Positions 1-12,540 of a DNA stretch of 64,000 nt are shown here, in pieces (position 1 is the stretch's first letter; every line of letters begins with the position of its first letter). Source of the stretch: Stomoxys calcitrans (lineage: Eukaryota; Arthropoda; Insecta; Diptera; Muscidae); assembly GCF_963082655.1 (NCBI RefSeq), contig NC_081553.1, positions 211,330,117 to 211,394,116 on the forward strand, given 5' to 3'. The notes below the pieces were generated by a model that ran no database searches, was not told the DNA's origin, and worked only from the letters and a program-made list of their open reading frames with translations. A program made the translations under genes and the position numbers.

Positions 1-1655
1 GTTTCTGAAAATTAGGGTAAGGGGGAGGGTCCGCCCCCCTTCAGATATCAAAAAATGTAGTACCCTATTTTCACCACGGGAACGTAATCCACCATCTGCG
101 AATATTTCAAGAAAATCGGTTGAGCCGTTTATGAGTCTATACGGCACAGACAAACAAACAAACACAGATTGATTTTTATACCCTCTCTACCCTCCATCTA
201 GCCATGTCCGTCCATCCGCCTTTCAAAAGCTCGCTAACCTTGGAAGGAGTAAAGCTAGGGGCTTAAAATTTTGCACAAATACTTTTTATTGGTGCAGTTC
301 GGTTGGGATTGTATATGGGCCATATCGGTCCATGTTTTGATATAGCTGCCATATAAACCGATCTTGGGTCTTGCCTTCTTGAACTTCTGGAGGGCGCAGT
401 TCTAATCCGATTTGATTGAAATTTTGCAGGTGGTGTTTTGGTACCACTTTCAACAAATGTGCCAAGTATTGTCCATATCGGGTGATAACCTGACATAGCT
501 GCCATATTAACCAATCTTGGGTCTTGCCTTCTTGAACTTTTAGAGGGCGCAGTTCTCATCCGATTTGGCTGAAATTTTGCGTGTTCTGGTATGACTCCCA
601 TCATCTGCACCAAGTATGGTATAAATCAGTTCATAACCTGATATAGCCGCCATATAAACCGATCTTCCGATTAGACTTCTCGAACCTCTAGAGGGCGCAA
701 TTCCTATCCGATTTGATGGAAATTTTAGCATGACGTGTTTTGTTATGACTTCCAACAACTGTGCTAAGAATGGTTTAAATCGGTCTATAACCTGATATAG
801 CTGCCATATAAGCCGATCTTGGGTCTTGACTTCTTGAGCTTCTAGAGGGCGCATTTCTTATCCGATTTGTTTGAAATTTTGTATGAAGTGTTCTAGTATG
901 ACTCCCAACTGCGCAAAGTATGGTCTAAATCAGTCCATAACGTGGTATAGCCGCCATATAAACCGATCTCCCGATTAGATTTCTCGAGCCTCTAGAGGGC
1001 GAATTCCTATCCAATTTGGCTTAAGTTTTGCATATGTCGTTTTGGTATGACTTCGAACAATTTCAAAGGAGTAAAGCTAAGCGCTTGACATTTTGCACAA
1101 ATACTTCTTATTGGTGTAGTTCGGTTAGGATTGTTAATGGGCCATATCGGTCCATGTTTTGATATAGCTGCCATATAAGCCGATCTTGGGTCTTGACTTC
1201 TTGAGCTTCTAGAGGACGCATTTCTTATCCGCCCTCTAGAAGCACGTGGCGTTTTGGTATCACTTCCAACAACTGTGTCAAGTATGGTCTAAATCGGCTG
1301 ATAACCTGATATAGCTGCCATATAAACCGATCTCCGTATTAGACTTCTTGGGCTTCTAGAGGGCGCAATTCTTATCCAATATGGTTGAAATTTTGCATAC
1401 GTCGTTTGAGTATGACTTCCAACAACTGTTCCAAGTATGGTCTAAATCGGTATATAACTTAATATAGCTGCCATATAAACCGATCTCCCAGTTTGACTTT
1501 TTGATCCTCTAGAGGGCGCAATTATTACTCGATTTGGCTGAAATTTTGCAGGTGGTGTTTTTCTATGACAGTTTTTTTTCTATTTGAAAAAGTCATTTAA
1601 AGAACTTGACAATTGCGATCCTTGGTGGAGGTATAAGATTCGGCCGATTCCGACA
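1..1655 (-). repeat. Composite tandem-array element, copy A (left end outside window)
   Basis: Positions 1-180 are the tail of a ~130-155-bp family (call it family 2, + orientation), ending in GACAAACAAACAAACACAG and then ATTGATTTTTATACCC. From about 195 a second family (family 1, - orientation) begins: a ~153-bp monomer whose CAGCTGCCATATTAACC-like core recurs near 340, 495, 641, 796, 950, 1160, 1312 and 1464. The far end at ~1630-1655 reads GGTGGAGG then TATAAGATTCGGCCGA. Since 153 is a multiple of 3, monomers give short open frames on the opposite strand; these are not genes. Compared with the copy at 13990-18098, this one has lost the segment just after the junction and has a partial terminal palindrome. 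Confidence 0.85.
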
Positions 1656-2255
1656 TTTTGAAAGTTTTCTACAAAATTTGGAGATTATTTCCTACTGATA
1701 TAACTTTTTTTTAATTTTTAAGTCTTGTAGAAAATTTTAATTTTTTTCAGATCTGGCAACTCTTTACGCAAAGCTAAGAAACCGCAACCAGATTAAAGTT
1801 ACTGATGCTGCTTAAACAAGAATCAAATTAATAACAGATCATATAACTGCAAACAACGGGTGGCCAATGGTCACACTGACCACTGTAGCCGTTACGGTGC
1901 GCATTCAAATTACGGCTGTTGGCGCTCTCAAGTGAGACAATTGTCAGCAAAGGAAGACAATTTTCAAATGATTATCAGTATGTTAAAATAGAAGGAAGAC
2001 TATACTGGATACAAGGAAGACAAGTGATATTGGCATACAAATGCTTCCAAAGTGACATTTGGTGATAATGGGTGATGAAGGATAAGGAAAATGGTTTGTT
2101 GGAGAAAAAATTATTAAAAAAAAAATACAACTATGAAAATCAAAATTGTTAAATTTTTCAAAAATAATGCAGTCTAGTATACTAAAATTTTTGTAAATAT
2201 ATATTCTCCTATTTAAATTAGGTTTTTTTCTGAACTAAGTGAATAATTTGAATTA
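1656..2255. other. AT-rich stretch, nothing identified
   Basis: After the array ends the sequence becomes AT-rich and non-repetitive, with poly-A/T runs near 1705, 2115 and 2225. The segment around 1945-2030 repeats a GGAAGACAA-like word several times. No coding, RNA or transposon signature was recognised. Confidence 0.5.
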
Positions 2256-3047
2256 TTAACAAATTGAAAGTAATTGACAAATTAGTTCCAAAACTGCATT
2301 GCAACAGAATTTCAACATACATTGTTGGGAATCTCCATAATTACCCAGCATTTGAGGGTATATACCTCTCACCATGGCCACAGCCACAGTGTCAATCAAC
2401 GGGAGATGAATATCGGCTGGCAAGGGGCAGCATATGTTCTTGCAACAACAGCAGCAACAGCGATGGCACCACCAGCCAGCAACAACGTATGCTCTTGAAG
2501 CACATGTCACTAAAGCCGTTGAAGTTTGAACAAAACCAACTGATGAACGGACAGACGGACAGACAGACAGACTTAAAAAATATGATTGATCTCTCTTGTC
2601 GGACCATGTCTAGCGCCTGTCGCTGTTGCATTCTTACATACCTACATACAGCATGTAATTGCATATGTAAGACTGCATGGACATACATTCGTATGTCTCT
2701 CCATATGTGTGGAGATTAATTAATGCACCCTATAATTATCTCGTTATTTTATATTCGTACTCGTACTACGTATTGCCGCCGAAGAACCTACTCTGCCGTC
2801 AATGCATTGCAGCAACGCAAGAAAAAATTAACAATTTTCAATTCCATTGAAATTTTCATTTAAATTGCATATCAAGAAATTCGAATTTATTTCCATTTAA
2901 ATTAAAATGACAACAATTACAACGATTTTCAGTTTGTAATGAAAAAAAAAAGAACATGAAATCATAATGTACTACCAATTACAAACTATGGATTACGAGG
3001 CACAGTGGTTAGGAAAAAATATGAAAAAAGTCTTCTTATACTAAAAA
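2256..3047. other. Unassigned stretch with CAG-rich and GACA-rich simple repeats
   Basis: CAGCAGCAACAGCGATGG at ~2450 and a GGACAGACGGACAGACAGAC run at ~2550 are simple repeats. A + strand frame at 2264-2719 (151 codons) has glutamine- and serine-rich patches and no recognisable domain, and the opposite strand is equally open, so I do not call a gene. A potential exon cannot be excluded. 2720-3047 is AT-rich and featureless. Confidence 0.4.
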
Positions 3048-3781
3048 AAAAATAAGAGCTAAGTTCGGCCGGGCTGAATCTTATATACCCTCCACCATGA
3101 ATGTTATATACCCTCCACCCTCTAGAGGCTCAAGAAGTCAAGATCCCAGATCGGTTAATATGGCAGCTATACCAGGTTATGAACCAATTTGAACCATTCT
3201 TCGGATAAGAAATGCGCCCTCTAGACGCTCAAGAAGTCAAGATCCCTGATCGGTTTATATGGCAGCTATATCAGGTTATGATCCGATTTGAACCATTCTT
3301 CGCAAGGTTGTTGGAAGTCATAACAAAATACTTCATGCAAAATTACAGCCAAATCGGATAAGAAATGCGCCCTCTAGAGGCTCAAGAAGTAAAGATCCCA
3401 GATCGGTTTATATAGCAGCTATACCAGGTTATGAACCGATTTGAACCATTCTTCGCAAAGTTGTTGGAAGTCATAACAAAATATTTCACGCAAAATTACA
3501 GCCAAATCGGATAAGAAATGCGCCCTCTATAGGCTCAAGAAGTAAAGATCCCAGATCGGTTTATATGGCAGCTATATTGGGTAATGAACCGATTTGAACC
3601 ATACTTCGCACAGTTGTTAAAAGTCATAACATGCTAAATTTCAGTCTAATCGGATAAGAAATGCGCCCTCTAGACGCTCAATAAGTAAAGATCCCAGATC
3701 GTTTTATGTGCCAGCTATATATCCGGTAATGAACCGATTTGGACCATACTTCGCACAGTTGTTGGAAGTCATAACAAAATA

Positions 3782-4016
3782 TTGGGTTGCCCAAAAAGTA
3801 ATTGCGGATTTTTAAAAGAAAGTAAATGCATTTTTAATAAAACTTAGAATGAACTTTAATCAAATATACTTTTTTACACTTTTTTTCTAAAGCAAGCTAA
3901 AAGTAACAGCTGATAGCTGACAGAAGAAAGAATGCAATTACAGAGTCACAAGCTGTGAAAAAATTTGTCAACGCCGACTATATGAAAAATCCGCAATTAC
4001 TCTTTGGGCAACCCAA
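3782..4016. mobile_element. Mariner-type MITE, copy A (235 bp)
   Basis: Non-autonomous element with ~33-bp terminal inverted repeats beginning TTGGGTTGCCCAAAAAGTAA and flanked by TA on both sides (3780-3781, 4017-4018). The interior has no coding capacity. The ends resemble the TIRs of the mellifera/capitata mariner group, from memory. It sits inside a family-1 monomer: removing it rejoins CATAACAAAA to TATGCAAAA, as in uninterrupted neighbours. Four more copies lie in this window, at 15552, 25878, 35733 and 53112. Confidence 0.92.
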
Positions 4017-4249
4017 TAGTTTATGCAAAATGTTAGCCTAATAGGCGCTCAAGAAATCAAGATCACAGATCGGTTTCGAGTTGAACCATATTTCGCACAG
4101 TTGTTAAAAGTCATAACAAAATATTTCATACGCCCTCTAGAGGCTCAAGAAGTCAAGAACCCAGGTAATGAACCGATTTGAACCATACTTAGCACAGTTG
4201 TTGGAAGTGATACCAAAACACAACGTGCAAAATATATTGCAATGGGCAG

Positions 4250-5015
4250 CAAATACGTCCTATTTGGGTGGTCTTATGGACACTTTTTCTCGAAAATGTA
4301 TTTCAGATTCGTGCTCTACTCCCAAAGACCTTTCATTTGAGCCCCATATTGTTAGGGTCGAAAATTTGTCCTCTTCAGGTAATGTTTTTTTGGGAGAGGC
4401 GGCCCCCAAACACTTTGTCCCATATTTGGACAACAGATTCGTATTCTACTTCATTTAAGCCCCATATTGCCATGTTCAGTAAATAAGGCCTCCTTGGGGG
4501 GTGTTTTGGGGAAGGGGTGCACCCCCAGAAACTTGATCCCACATTTGGATATCAGATTCGTATTCTACTCGCAAGGTCAGTAAATATGTCCGATTTAAAA
4601 GGGTTTTGGGGAATGGGGTGGTCCCCCACACAATTACTCCGGCGATTGATAGTCAGATACGTTTTCTAATCTTAAATACCTTTCATTTGAGTCCAATATT
4701 GTCGTGATGGGTGTGTATATATATTTGGTAGGTTTTGGGGGTGGGGCGCCCTACCTAGGTACCCCACCCAAAATTTGGATACCAAATTTTTGTTTTTAGG
4801 TTAGAGAGCACACAAAATTCCACTTAAATCGCATCACCTATCTCCGATATATGGCATTTCTGAAAATTAGAGTAAGGGGGAGGGTGCGCCCCCCTTTAGA
4901 TATCAAAAAATGTAGTACCCTATTTTCACCACGGGAACATTATCGACCATCTGTGCGTATTTCAAGAAAATTGGTTAAGCCGTTTATGAGGGTATACGGC
5001 ACAGACAAACAAACA
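4250..5015 (+). repeat. Family-2 tandem block inside composite copy B
   Basis: Degenerate ~130-155-bp units marked by ACCTTTCATTTGAG, CCCATATTGT and GGGGxGGGGCGxCCCCC-like G/C tracts, ending in a conserved module (CACCACGGGAAC, then CGTTTATGAG and GACAAACAAACAAACACAG). The same module is at 60-165. The units have multiple stops in every frame. Confidence 0.75.
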
Positions 5016-6204
5016 AACACAGTCAAATCGGGTAAGAATTGCGCTCTCAAAAAACCTCAAGAAGTCAAGGCCCAACATCGGTTTATATGGCAGCTATACC
5101 AAGTTATGGAAGTTATATTGGAAGTTATACCAAACACCACGTCCGAAATTTCAGTCAAATCGGACGAAAATTGAGCCCTCTAGAGACTTAAGAAGTCAAG
5201 ACCCAAGATCAGTTATATGGCAGCTATATCAAAACATGGACCGATTTGGCCCATTTACAATACCAACCGACCCACACTAATAAGAAGTAATTGTGCATAA
5301 TTTCAAGCGCCTATCTTTACTCCTTTAAAAGTTGGCGTGCTTTTGACTGACATGGATAGATCGACTTATAATGTCAAGACGATCAAGTATATATTTCCTT
5401 TATGAGATTGCAGATCAATATTTCGAGGTATTACAAACGGAATGACTAGATTGGTGTAACCCCATCCTATGGTGGTGGGTATAAAAATCAATTTGTGCTG
5501 GATTGTTTGTCGGTTTGTTTATTTGTTACGTATAGACTCAAAAGAACGATTACCTTGAAATTTTCATAGATTGTGAAGGTTGATCTGGAAGAAAACATAG
5601 ATTTTTGATATTGGAAGGTGGGCGGACCCTCCCCCCTATCCCAAAAGTGCTAACCAAAAGTAAAAGTGTACCGATCATGACAATATGGGACTCAAATGAA
5701 AGGTATTCGCGAGTAGATTACGAATATTGCCAAGAAGAAGTAATATGATTTCTAATTTGTTGATATCGGAAAGGGGCGGACCCTCCCCGAAAACCCCAAA
5801 AACACCACCCAAAATTAAAAGTGGAACGATAAGGACAATATGGATATCAAATGAAAGATATTAAAGAGTAGAATACGAATATGGTTTTAAAATCTGGGTC
5901 CAAGTACCCAGGAAGTCGCCCTAACCCCAAAACTTCTAAAAGCAGACAAACTTCTAAAAGCAGACATATCAATATGGGCCTCAAATGAAAGGTATTTGGG
6001 GGTAGACTACGAATCTGGCATACAGAATCAGATCGAAGTATAGGGGGTCATCCCACGCCCCAAAATCCCCTAGTGGGCGTATTAGCCAATCACGATTATA
6101 TGGGAATCAGTTTCTTTGTTTGTTCCGCATATGCTCTAAAACGGAAGACCCGTTTTAATCCAAATTTTCACAGATTGTGTAGGTTGGTCTGCAAGGGAAC
6201 ATAG

Positions 6205-6890
6205 TCTTTACAATTTTTGGGAAAAAATTTTTATAAAAAAATATTTTTAAAAATTTTCTATGGAAGTCAAATTTTTAAAAATCTATTAAAATGAAATTTT
6301 GACACAATATTCTATAAAACATTTTTTTTAAAAAAAAAAAAAAAATCTGTAAATTTAAAAAAAAAGTTTGACAAAATTTTCGATTATAATAAAATTTTGA
6401 CAAACTTTTTGATAAAAATAAATTTTTGACAAAATTTTTGATAAAAATAAAATTTTGACAAAATTTAATTTTTGTAGAAAATTTTGAAAAAATTCTTTCT
6501 ATTTAAAATTTAGTTTTATAAAAAAATGTCCGTAAATTAACAATAAAATTTGTAAAAAATTTTCAATAAAATAAAATTTTGACAAAGTTCTCGATAAAAG
6601 TAAAATTTTGACAAAATTTTCGATAAAAATAGAAATTTTGACAAAGTTTTCGATAAAACTAAAATTTTGACAAAATTTTCGATAAAAATAAAATTTTGAC
6701 AAAATTTTCCATAAAAATAAATTTTGACAAAAAAAATGTTTGTAGAAAATCTTGAAAAAACATTGCCCTAAAACTATAATTGGACGTTTTATTTTTAAGT
6801 TCATATTTTTTAAAACAAAAACAAATAAAAATTGTTTGTATATATAAAAAATTTTGTTAAAATTCAAATTTATATAAAATTTTTATTGAA
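6205..6890 (-). repeat. Array of ~29-bp AT-rich repeats, left arm
   Basis: Repeated word AATTTTGACAAAATTTTCGA plus ATAAAAATA, period ~29 bp, clearest at 6390-6460 and 6570-6730. On the - strand this is the same word family as the large array at 7680-11045 (ATAGGAAATTTTGTCAAAAT), so the two arrays are in inverted orientation around a ~0.8-kb spacer. The open frame on the - strand (6499-6867) is the translated repeat (KFCQNF/KFYF-like) and is not a gene. Confidence 0.85.
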
Positions 6891-7679
6891 ATGTTTTAAA
6901 CCATGTTCTAAATGCTTTTAAACCATGTTCTAAATGCTTTTAAACCACTGTAAATTATCCATCACATACATAAATTTATGTATTTCGCTGTTTTTGAGTG
7001 ATTTGATGAAACATGTAATTCCATTTGGAGATGTTACAAACTGATATTGATGATCATCGGCCAAATATGAGCAATGTCTGCCTGCTACACTGACCATATC
7101 AAGAAATGACCATCAAACTATACAACCAGAGAATATGCTGGTTTCGTGGTCATGTAGGTTTCCAATTCACTAAGGAATCGTATGATTTGGTGGTGGAAGT
7201 GGTGGTCACTCATAGTGAAATTTCTTAGAACTTTAGCGCTGAAATGGTTTTAATTTTCATACGTTTTTTTCTCCTATATGATTTGGAGGGGGCTAGCAGA
7301 GGCGGCAGCTTCATCAGCAATAATCACAATGTAAATGATCATTTCTGCTTGCATGGAGATTCGTATTGGGTATATTTGCTCCATTGGACAAATGAATGCT
7401 TTGCCGTATGGCTGTCAATCAAAATGATTTATTCAACTTCCCACCGTATATCATCACAACAATTTATAATTCCTGCGGCATGGCATGAGAAGAGGCCACT
7501 AGGGGTTAAGGGGAAAGGTTTTTTGGCGTATACAGCGTTATTTTGGTCATTTGCCATCGCAAGCTGAGAACTACTCACTCCTTTAAGTTAGAACTGCTTT
7601 TAGCACGTCTCTGGCAACTGGTACCGAAGAACCATAATCATCATTATCCAAAGACATTAAACAATGGGGTAGATTTAAT
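6891..7679. other. Non-repetitive spacer between inverted ~30-bp arrays
   Basis: It begins with two tandem copies of a 21-bp word (ACCATGTTCTAAATGCTTTT, ~6900-6945). The rest is unique within the window. A + strand frame at 7244-7567 (107 codons) is the longest and has no recognisable domain. If the flanking arrays are arms of a foldback element, this would be its loop. Confidence 0.5.
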
Positions 7680-10600
7680 TTTTTCAATTTCATTTCTGTA
7701 GGAATTTTTGTCAAAATTTCAATTCTATAGCTAATTTTGTCAGAATTTAATTTTTATAGGGAATTTTGTCAAAATTTCATTTTACAGGAAATTTTGTTAG
7801 AATCTTCTTTCTATAGGAAATTTTGTGAAAATTTCGTTTTTTGAGGAAATTTTGTCAAAATTTGGTTTTTTGAGGAAATTTTGTCAAAATTCAATTTTTA
7901 TAGGAAATTTTGTCAGAATTTTTTTTTTTAAGAAATTTTGTCAGAATTTCATTTTTATAGGAAATGTTCTCAAAATTTAATTTTATAGAAAATGTTCCCA
8001 AAATTAAATTTTTATAGAAAATTTTTGTCAAAATTTAATTTTTATAGGAAATTTGGTCAAAACTTAATTTTTATTGAAAATTTTTGCCAAAATTTCATTT
8101 TCATTTTGTCAAAATTTCATTTATATAGAAAATTTTGTCAAAATTTCATTTTTATAGAAAATTTTTTCAAAATTTCATTTCTATAGGAAATTTGGTCAAA
8201 ATTTCGATTTTTAAGGAAAATTGTTTAAAATTTCATTTTTAAAGGAAATTTTGTCAAAATTTCATAATTTTCATGTAATTTTTATAGGAAATTTTGTTAA
8301 AATTTAATTTTTAAAGAAAATTTTTGAAAAATTTTACTTTTATAGGAAATTTTGTTAAAATCTAACTTTTTAGGCAATTTGGTCAAAATTAAATTTTTAT
8401 AGGAAATTTTTTCAAAATTTAGTTTAAAAGGAAATTTTGTCAAAATTTCATTTTTATAGGAAATTCTGTCAGAATTTTATTTCTATAGAAAATTTTTTCA
8501 AAATTTAATTTTTATAGGAAGTTTTGTCAAAATTTAATTTTGATAGAAAATTTTGTCAAAATTAAATTTTTATAGGAAATTTTGTCAGAATTTTATTTCT
8601 ATAGGAAATTTTGTCAAAATTTCATTTTTATAGGATATTTTGTCAAAATTTCACTTTTATAGGAAATTTTGTCAGAATTTCATTTTAAAGGAAATTTTGT
8701 CAAAATTTAATTTTTAAGGAAATTTCGTCAAAATTTCATTTTTAAGGAAATTTTGTCAAAATTTCATTTTTAAGGAAATTTCGTCAAAATTTCATTTTTA
8801 AGGAAATTTTGTCAAAATTTCATTTTCATTTTGTCAAAATTTCATTTTTGTAAAAAAAATTTTTGTAAAAATTTCATTTTTATAGAAAATTTTGTCAAAA
8901 TTTCATTTCTATAGGACATTTTGTCAAAATTTCATTTCTATAGGAATATTTGTCAAAATTTTTGTAAAAATTTCATTTTTAGAAAATTTTGTCAAAATTT
9001 CATTTCTATAGGAAATTCTGTCAAAATTTCATTTCTATAGGACATTTTGTCAAAATTTCATTTCTATAGGAATATTTGTCAAAATTTCATTTCCATGGGA
9101 AATTTTTCAAAATTTTATTTCTATGGGAAATTTTGTCAAAGTTTCATTTGTATGGGAAATTTTGTTTAGGAAATTTGGTAAATTTTGTCAAAAATTCATT
9201 TTTAAATAAAATTTCGTCAAAATTTCATTTTTATAGGAAATTTTTTCAAAATTTCATTTTTATAGGAAATTTGGTCAAAAATTCGTTTTTATAGGAAATT
9301 TGGTCAAAATTTCATTTTTATAGGAAATTTTGTCAAAATTTCATTTTTAAAGGAAATTTTGTCAAAATTTCATTTTTAAAAAAATTTTTGTCAAAATTTT
9401 ATTTTCATTTTGTCAAAATTTCATTTTTGTAGAAAACTTTGTAAAAATTTCATTTTTATTAAAAATTTTGTCAAAATTTCATTTCCATAGGAAATTTTTT
9501 CAAAGTTTCATTTTTATAGGAAATTTGGTCACAAATTCGTTTTTATAGGAAATTTGGTCAAAATTTCATTTCCATGGGAAATTTTTCAAAATTTTATTTC
9601 TATGGGAAATTTTGTCAAAGTATCATTTCTATGGGAAATTTTGTTTAGGAAATTTGGTAAATTTTGTCAAAAATTCATTTTTAAATAAAATTTCGTAAAA
9701 ATTTCATTTTTATAGGAAATTTCGTAAAAATTTCATTTTTATAGGAAATTTTTTCAAAATTTCATTTTTATAGGAAATTTTTTCAAAATTTCATTTTTAT
9801 AGAAAATTTGGTCAAAAATTCGTTTTTATTGGAAATTTGGACAAAATTTCATTTTTATAGGAAATTTTGTGAAAATTTCACTTTTAAAGGAAATTTTGTC
9901 AAAATTTCATTTTTAAAAAAAATTTTGCCAAAATTTTATTTTTATTTTGTCAAAATTTCGTTTTTGTAGAAAATTTTGTCAAAATTTCAATTTTAAAGAA
10001 AATTTTGTCAAAGTTTCATTTTTATAGGAAATTTTTTCAAAGTTTCATTTTTATAGGAAATTTGGTCAAAAATTCGTTTTTATAGGAAATTTGGTCAAAA
10101 TTTCATTTTTAAAGGAAATTTTGTCAAAATTTTATTTTTAAAGAAATTTTGTCAAAATTTCTTTTTTAAAGAAAAATTCGTCAAAATTGAATTTTTATAG
10201 GAAATTTTGTCAAAATTAAATTTTTATAGGAAATTTTGTCAAAATTTCATTTTTATAGGAAAATTTTCAAATTTCAGTTTTAAAGGAAATTTTGACAAAA
10301 TTAAGGTTTTTTAGAAAATTTTATCAAAATTTCATTTTTATAGGAAATTTTGTCAGAATTTTATTTCTATACAAAATTTTGTCAACATTTAATTTTTATA
10401 GGAAATTTTTGTTAAAATATAATTTTTATAGGAAATTTTGTAAAAATTTAATTTTTATAGGAAATTTTGTCACAATTTTATTTCCACAGGAAATTTTTTC
10501 AAAATTTCATTTTTATAGAAAATTTTGTCGAAATCTAATTTTTATAGGAAATTTTGTTAAAATTGCATTTTTATAGGAATTTTTGACAAAATTTAATTTT

Positions 10601-11045
10601 TATAGGAAAGTTTTGTCAAAATTTCATTTTTTAGGAAATTTTGTCAAAATTTAATTTTATGGGAAATTTTGTCAAAATTTAATTTTATAGGATATTTTGT
10701 CAAAACTTAATTTTTATAGGAAAGTTTTGTCAAAATTTAATTTTAATAGGAAATGTCAAAATTTAATTTTATAGGAAATTTTGTCAAAATTTCCTTTTGA
10801 TAGGAAATTTTGTCAGAATCTCATTTTTATAGGAAAATTTTGTCACAATATCTTTTTTATAGGAAATTTTGCCAAAATTTAATTTCTATAGGAAATTTTG
10901 CCAAAATTTCATTTCTATAGGAAATTTTGCCAAAATTTCATTTCTATAGGAAATTTTGTCAATATTTCATTTCTATAGGAAATTTTGTCAAAATTTATGT
11001 TTTATAGGAAATTTGGTCAAAATTTTGATTTCTTCCAAATTTTGT
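7680..11045 (+). repeat. Array of ~29-31-bp AT-rich repeats, right arm (~110 units)
   Basis: About 3.35 kb of a degenerate unit built around TATAGGAAATTTTGTCAAAA followed by TTTCATTTT. Unit length drifts between about 27 and 31 bp. Variants with TCGTCA, TTTTCA and GGTCA replace TTGTCA. A longer period is visible: a run starting TTCCATGGGAAATTTTTCAA at ~9091 recurs at ~9570, an offset of 479 bp. The several short open frames rich in F, K, N and I are translations of the repeat. There is no transposase. Confidence 0.95.
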
Positions 11046-11779
11046 ATATCTCATCCCATTGTACACCAATGTTTTTCTATGTTAAAAGTCCTTTACCATT
11101 TTCACACCCTCTCCCTGTTTCGTTAAGCTTTCTTCAGAATTCTCTGCTTTTGATGATCATGTTCATGATCATCATCTGCATCATCTATGAGCATGAAAGA
11201 TGTGTTTTATACGCGCATTTACGAATCCATTCAATTTCATTAAACTTTCCTACTTACCCTCATCCATATGTATGAGAGTACAGAATGGATGGATGGATGG
11301 ATCTATGGTTTAGATGGATGTGGACAGACTCTTTCGTTTTCGCATAGAAGACCACGAATAGCAGTCGACAATCGACGAAACGTAAATTCTTAATTACCAA
11401 AGTGGCAAAACGCGGGGGTTTGCTTCTCAATGTGGCGCTTAATTGTCGGCACTTAGATGACATTCGCTTTTTGACGAGGATCGCAAAGAATGTCTATGTG
11501 GCATTCTCTTTGATCTCAGTGCGCATCTTCCTCTTCTATGGGGAAGGAGGAAGGAGTGGGGGAAAACTTTTCTACATTTTCAAGTTGAATTCCGAAATTA
11601 ACATAGAAACGGTAAATTGAGCACGCTTTTGAAATGCAACGACTTTTTTTGTGGCTTTCTTGTGGAATCTCACAAGGAATGTCTTGAGTTTGAATGTGGA
11701 AATTGATTAATTGAAGGTTCATTTGTTTCTTAATATGAATATTCAAAACTAATAAATGAAATAATTCAAGAAGCTTAAA
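11046..11779. other. Unique-looking stretch with a GGAT microsatellite
   Basis: A short (GGAT)n run lies at ~11284-11303. The longest frames (96, 76 and 72 codons) overlap on opposite strands and show no domain. No tRNA or transposon end was recognised. Confidence 0.4.
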
Positions 11780-12540
11780 AGGTCAACCTTTTTATCAAAA
11801 AATTTTCAAAACTTAGCTGAGGGAGCTCGGAATGCGTAAGGAGAACAGGTGCGAGAGTTCTCTTCTGGATTCTTTTAACGCCGAGGGTACACTGAGGACA
11901 TCTGACTATCTGACACCGATTTGGGATCAGGTTGGCGATTGGGATCAGGACATTCAGGATTCGTTTTCCCTGGAGAATGAATGAATGAAGGACAAATGCT
12001 CTGTTTGAGGAGGATGGGACCTGCATCTTAACTGATGGCTCCAAGATGGAGGAAGGCACTGGGTTGGGTTCTACTTCGATGCACTCAACATCGGTATGTC
12101 TCTGAGAGTACCTGACGAGTGTACGGCAATAGAAATTCGATAAGGGACCTACCGACCTCAAAAATCAGGATTTATGCCGAAAGTATGGTAGCGCTCAAGG
12201 CCTTGTGTTCGAGAACGGTGAGATCGATGTGTATGATTGTTTGGAGTCCCTGAACAGGCTCCGGGTCCACAAAATGACGCTGATTTCCATGACATGAAGG
12301 GAAAAAATTAAGAGCCGGACGAATGCGCCAGAAGGGGTGTCTGCGTCCTGCGAACCAGTCACCGCTACTGAACATATTAAATGAGATGGCCAGAGTGGAG
12401 TTGGTGGCGAGATGACAGACCACTAGGGCGCTGCGGCCATAGGTCGCATGGCGGCGCGCATGGGAATACCGCACAATGATTTCTGCAGAAGTTGTCTTGA
12501 GATGGAGTCAGGCACGGGATGGAGGTCTGATCCGACATAC
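11780..12540 (+). mobile_element. Degenerate LINE (non-LTR) RNase H/C-terminal fragment, first unit
   Basis: + strand frames, interrupted by stops and shifts, read as the ribonuclease H and tail of a non-LTR polyprotein. Seen: LTDGSKMEEGTG (~12041, DGSK being the first RNase H aspartate motif), LRVPDECTV (~12095), a segment equivalent to YAESMVALKALCSRTVRS (~12175), and at ~12450 MAARMGIPHNDFCRSCL, the cysteine-bearing tail found after RNase H in I/R1/LOA-type elements. RNase H would degrade the RNA strand during target-primed reverse transcription. No start, no reverse transcriptase domain and many breaks: a dead fragment. It is repeated at 12541-13400. Confidence 0.75.

Larger units (their letters stand above)
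3048..6195 (+). repeat. Composite tandem-array element, copy B (reverse of copies A and C)
   Basis: The left end at ~3060 reads AAGTTCGGCCGGGCTGAATC then TATATACCCTCCACCAT, the GC-rich near-palindrome that starts family 1. Family-1 monomers run + from 3100 to ~4230 and again 5020-5480. Between them (4250-5010) lies a + oriented block of family 2 ending in the GACAAACAAACAAACACAG tail, then jumping into the middle of a family-1 monomer, which indicates recombination. At ~5470 the junction GGTATAAAAATCAAT occurs in reverse of copy C and leads into family 2 in - orientation to ~6195. A mariner MITE is nested at 3782-4016. Confidence 0.8.

Noticed and set aside
2264..2719. 151-codon frame with Gln/Ser-rich stretch, possible exon
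   Set aside because: The opposite strand is equally open, the composition reflects CAG and GACA simple repeats, and no domain is visible.
7680..11045. Series of 60-95-codon frames rich in Phe, Lys, Asn and Ile
   Set aside because: They are translations of the ~30-bp AT-rich repeat; frame is lost as the unit length drifts, and no domain is present.
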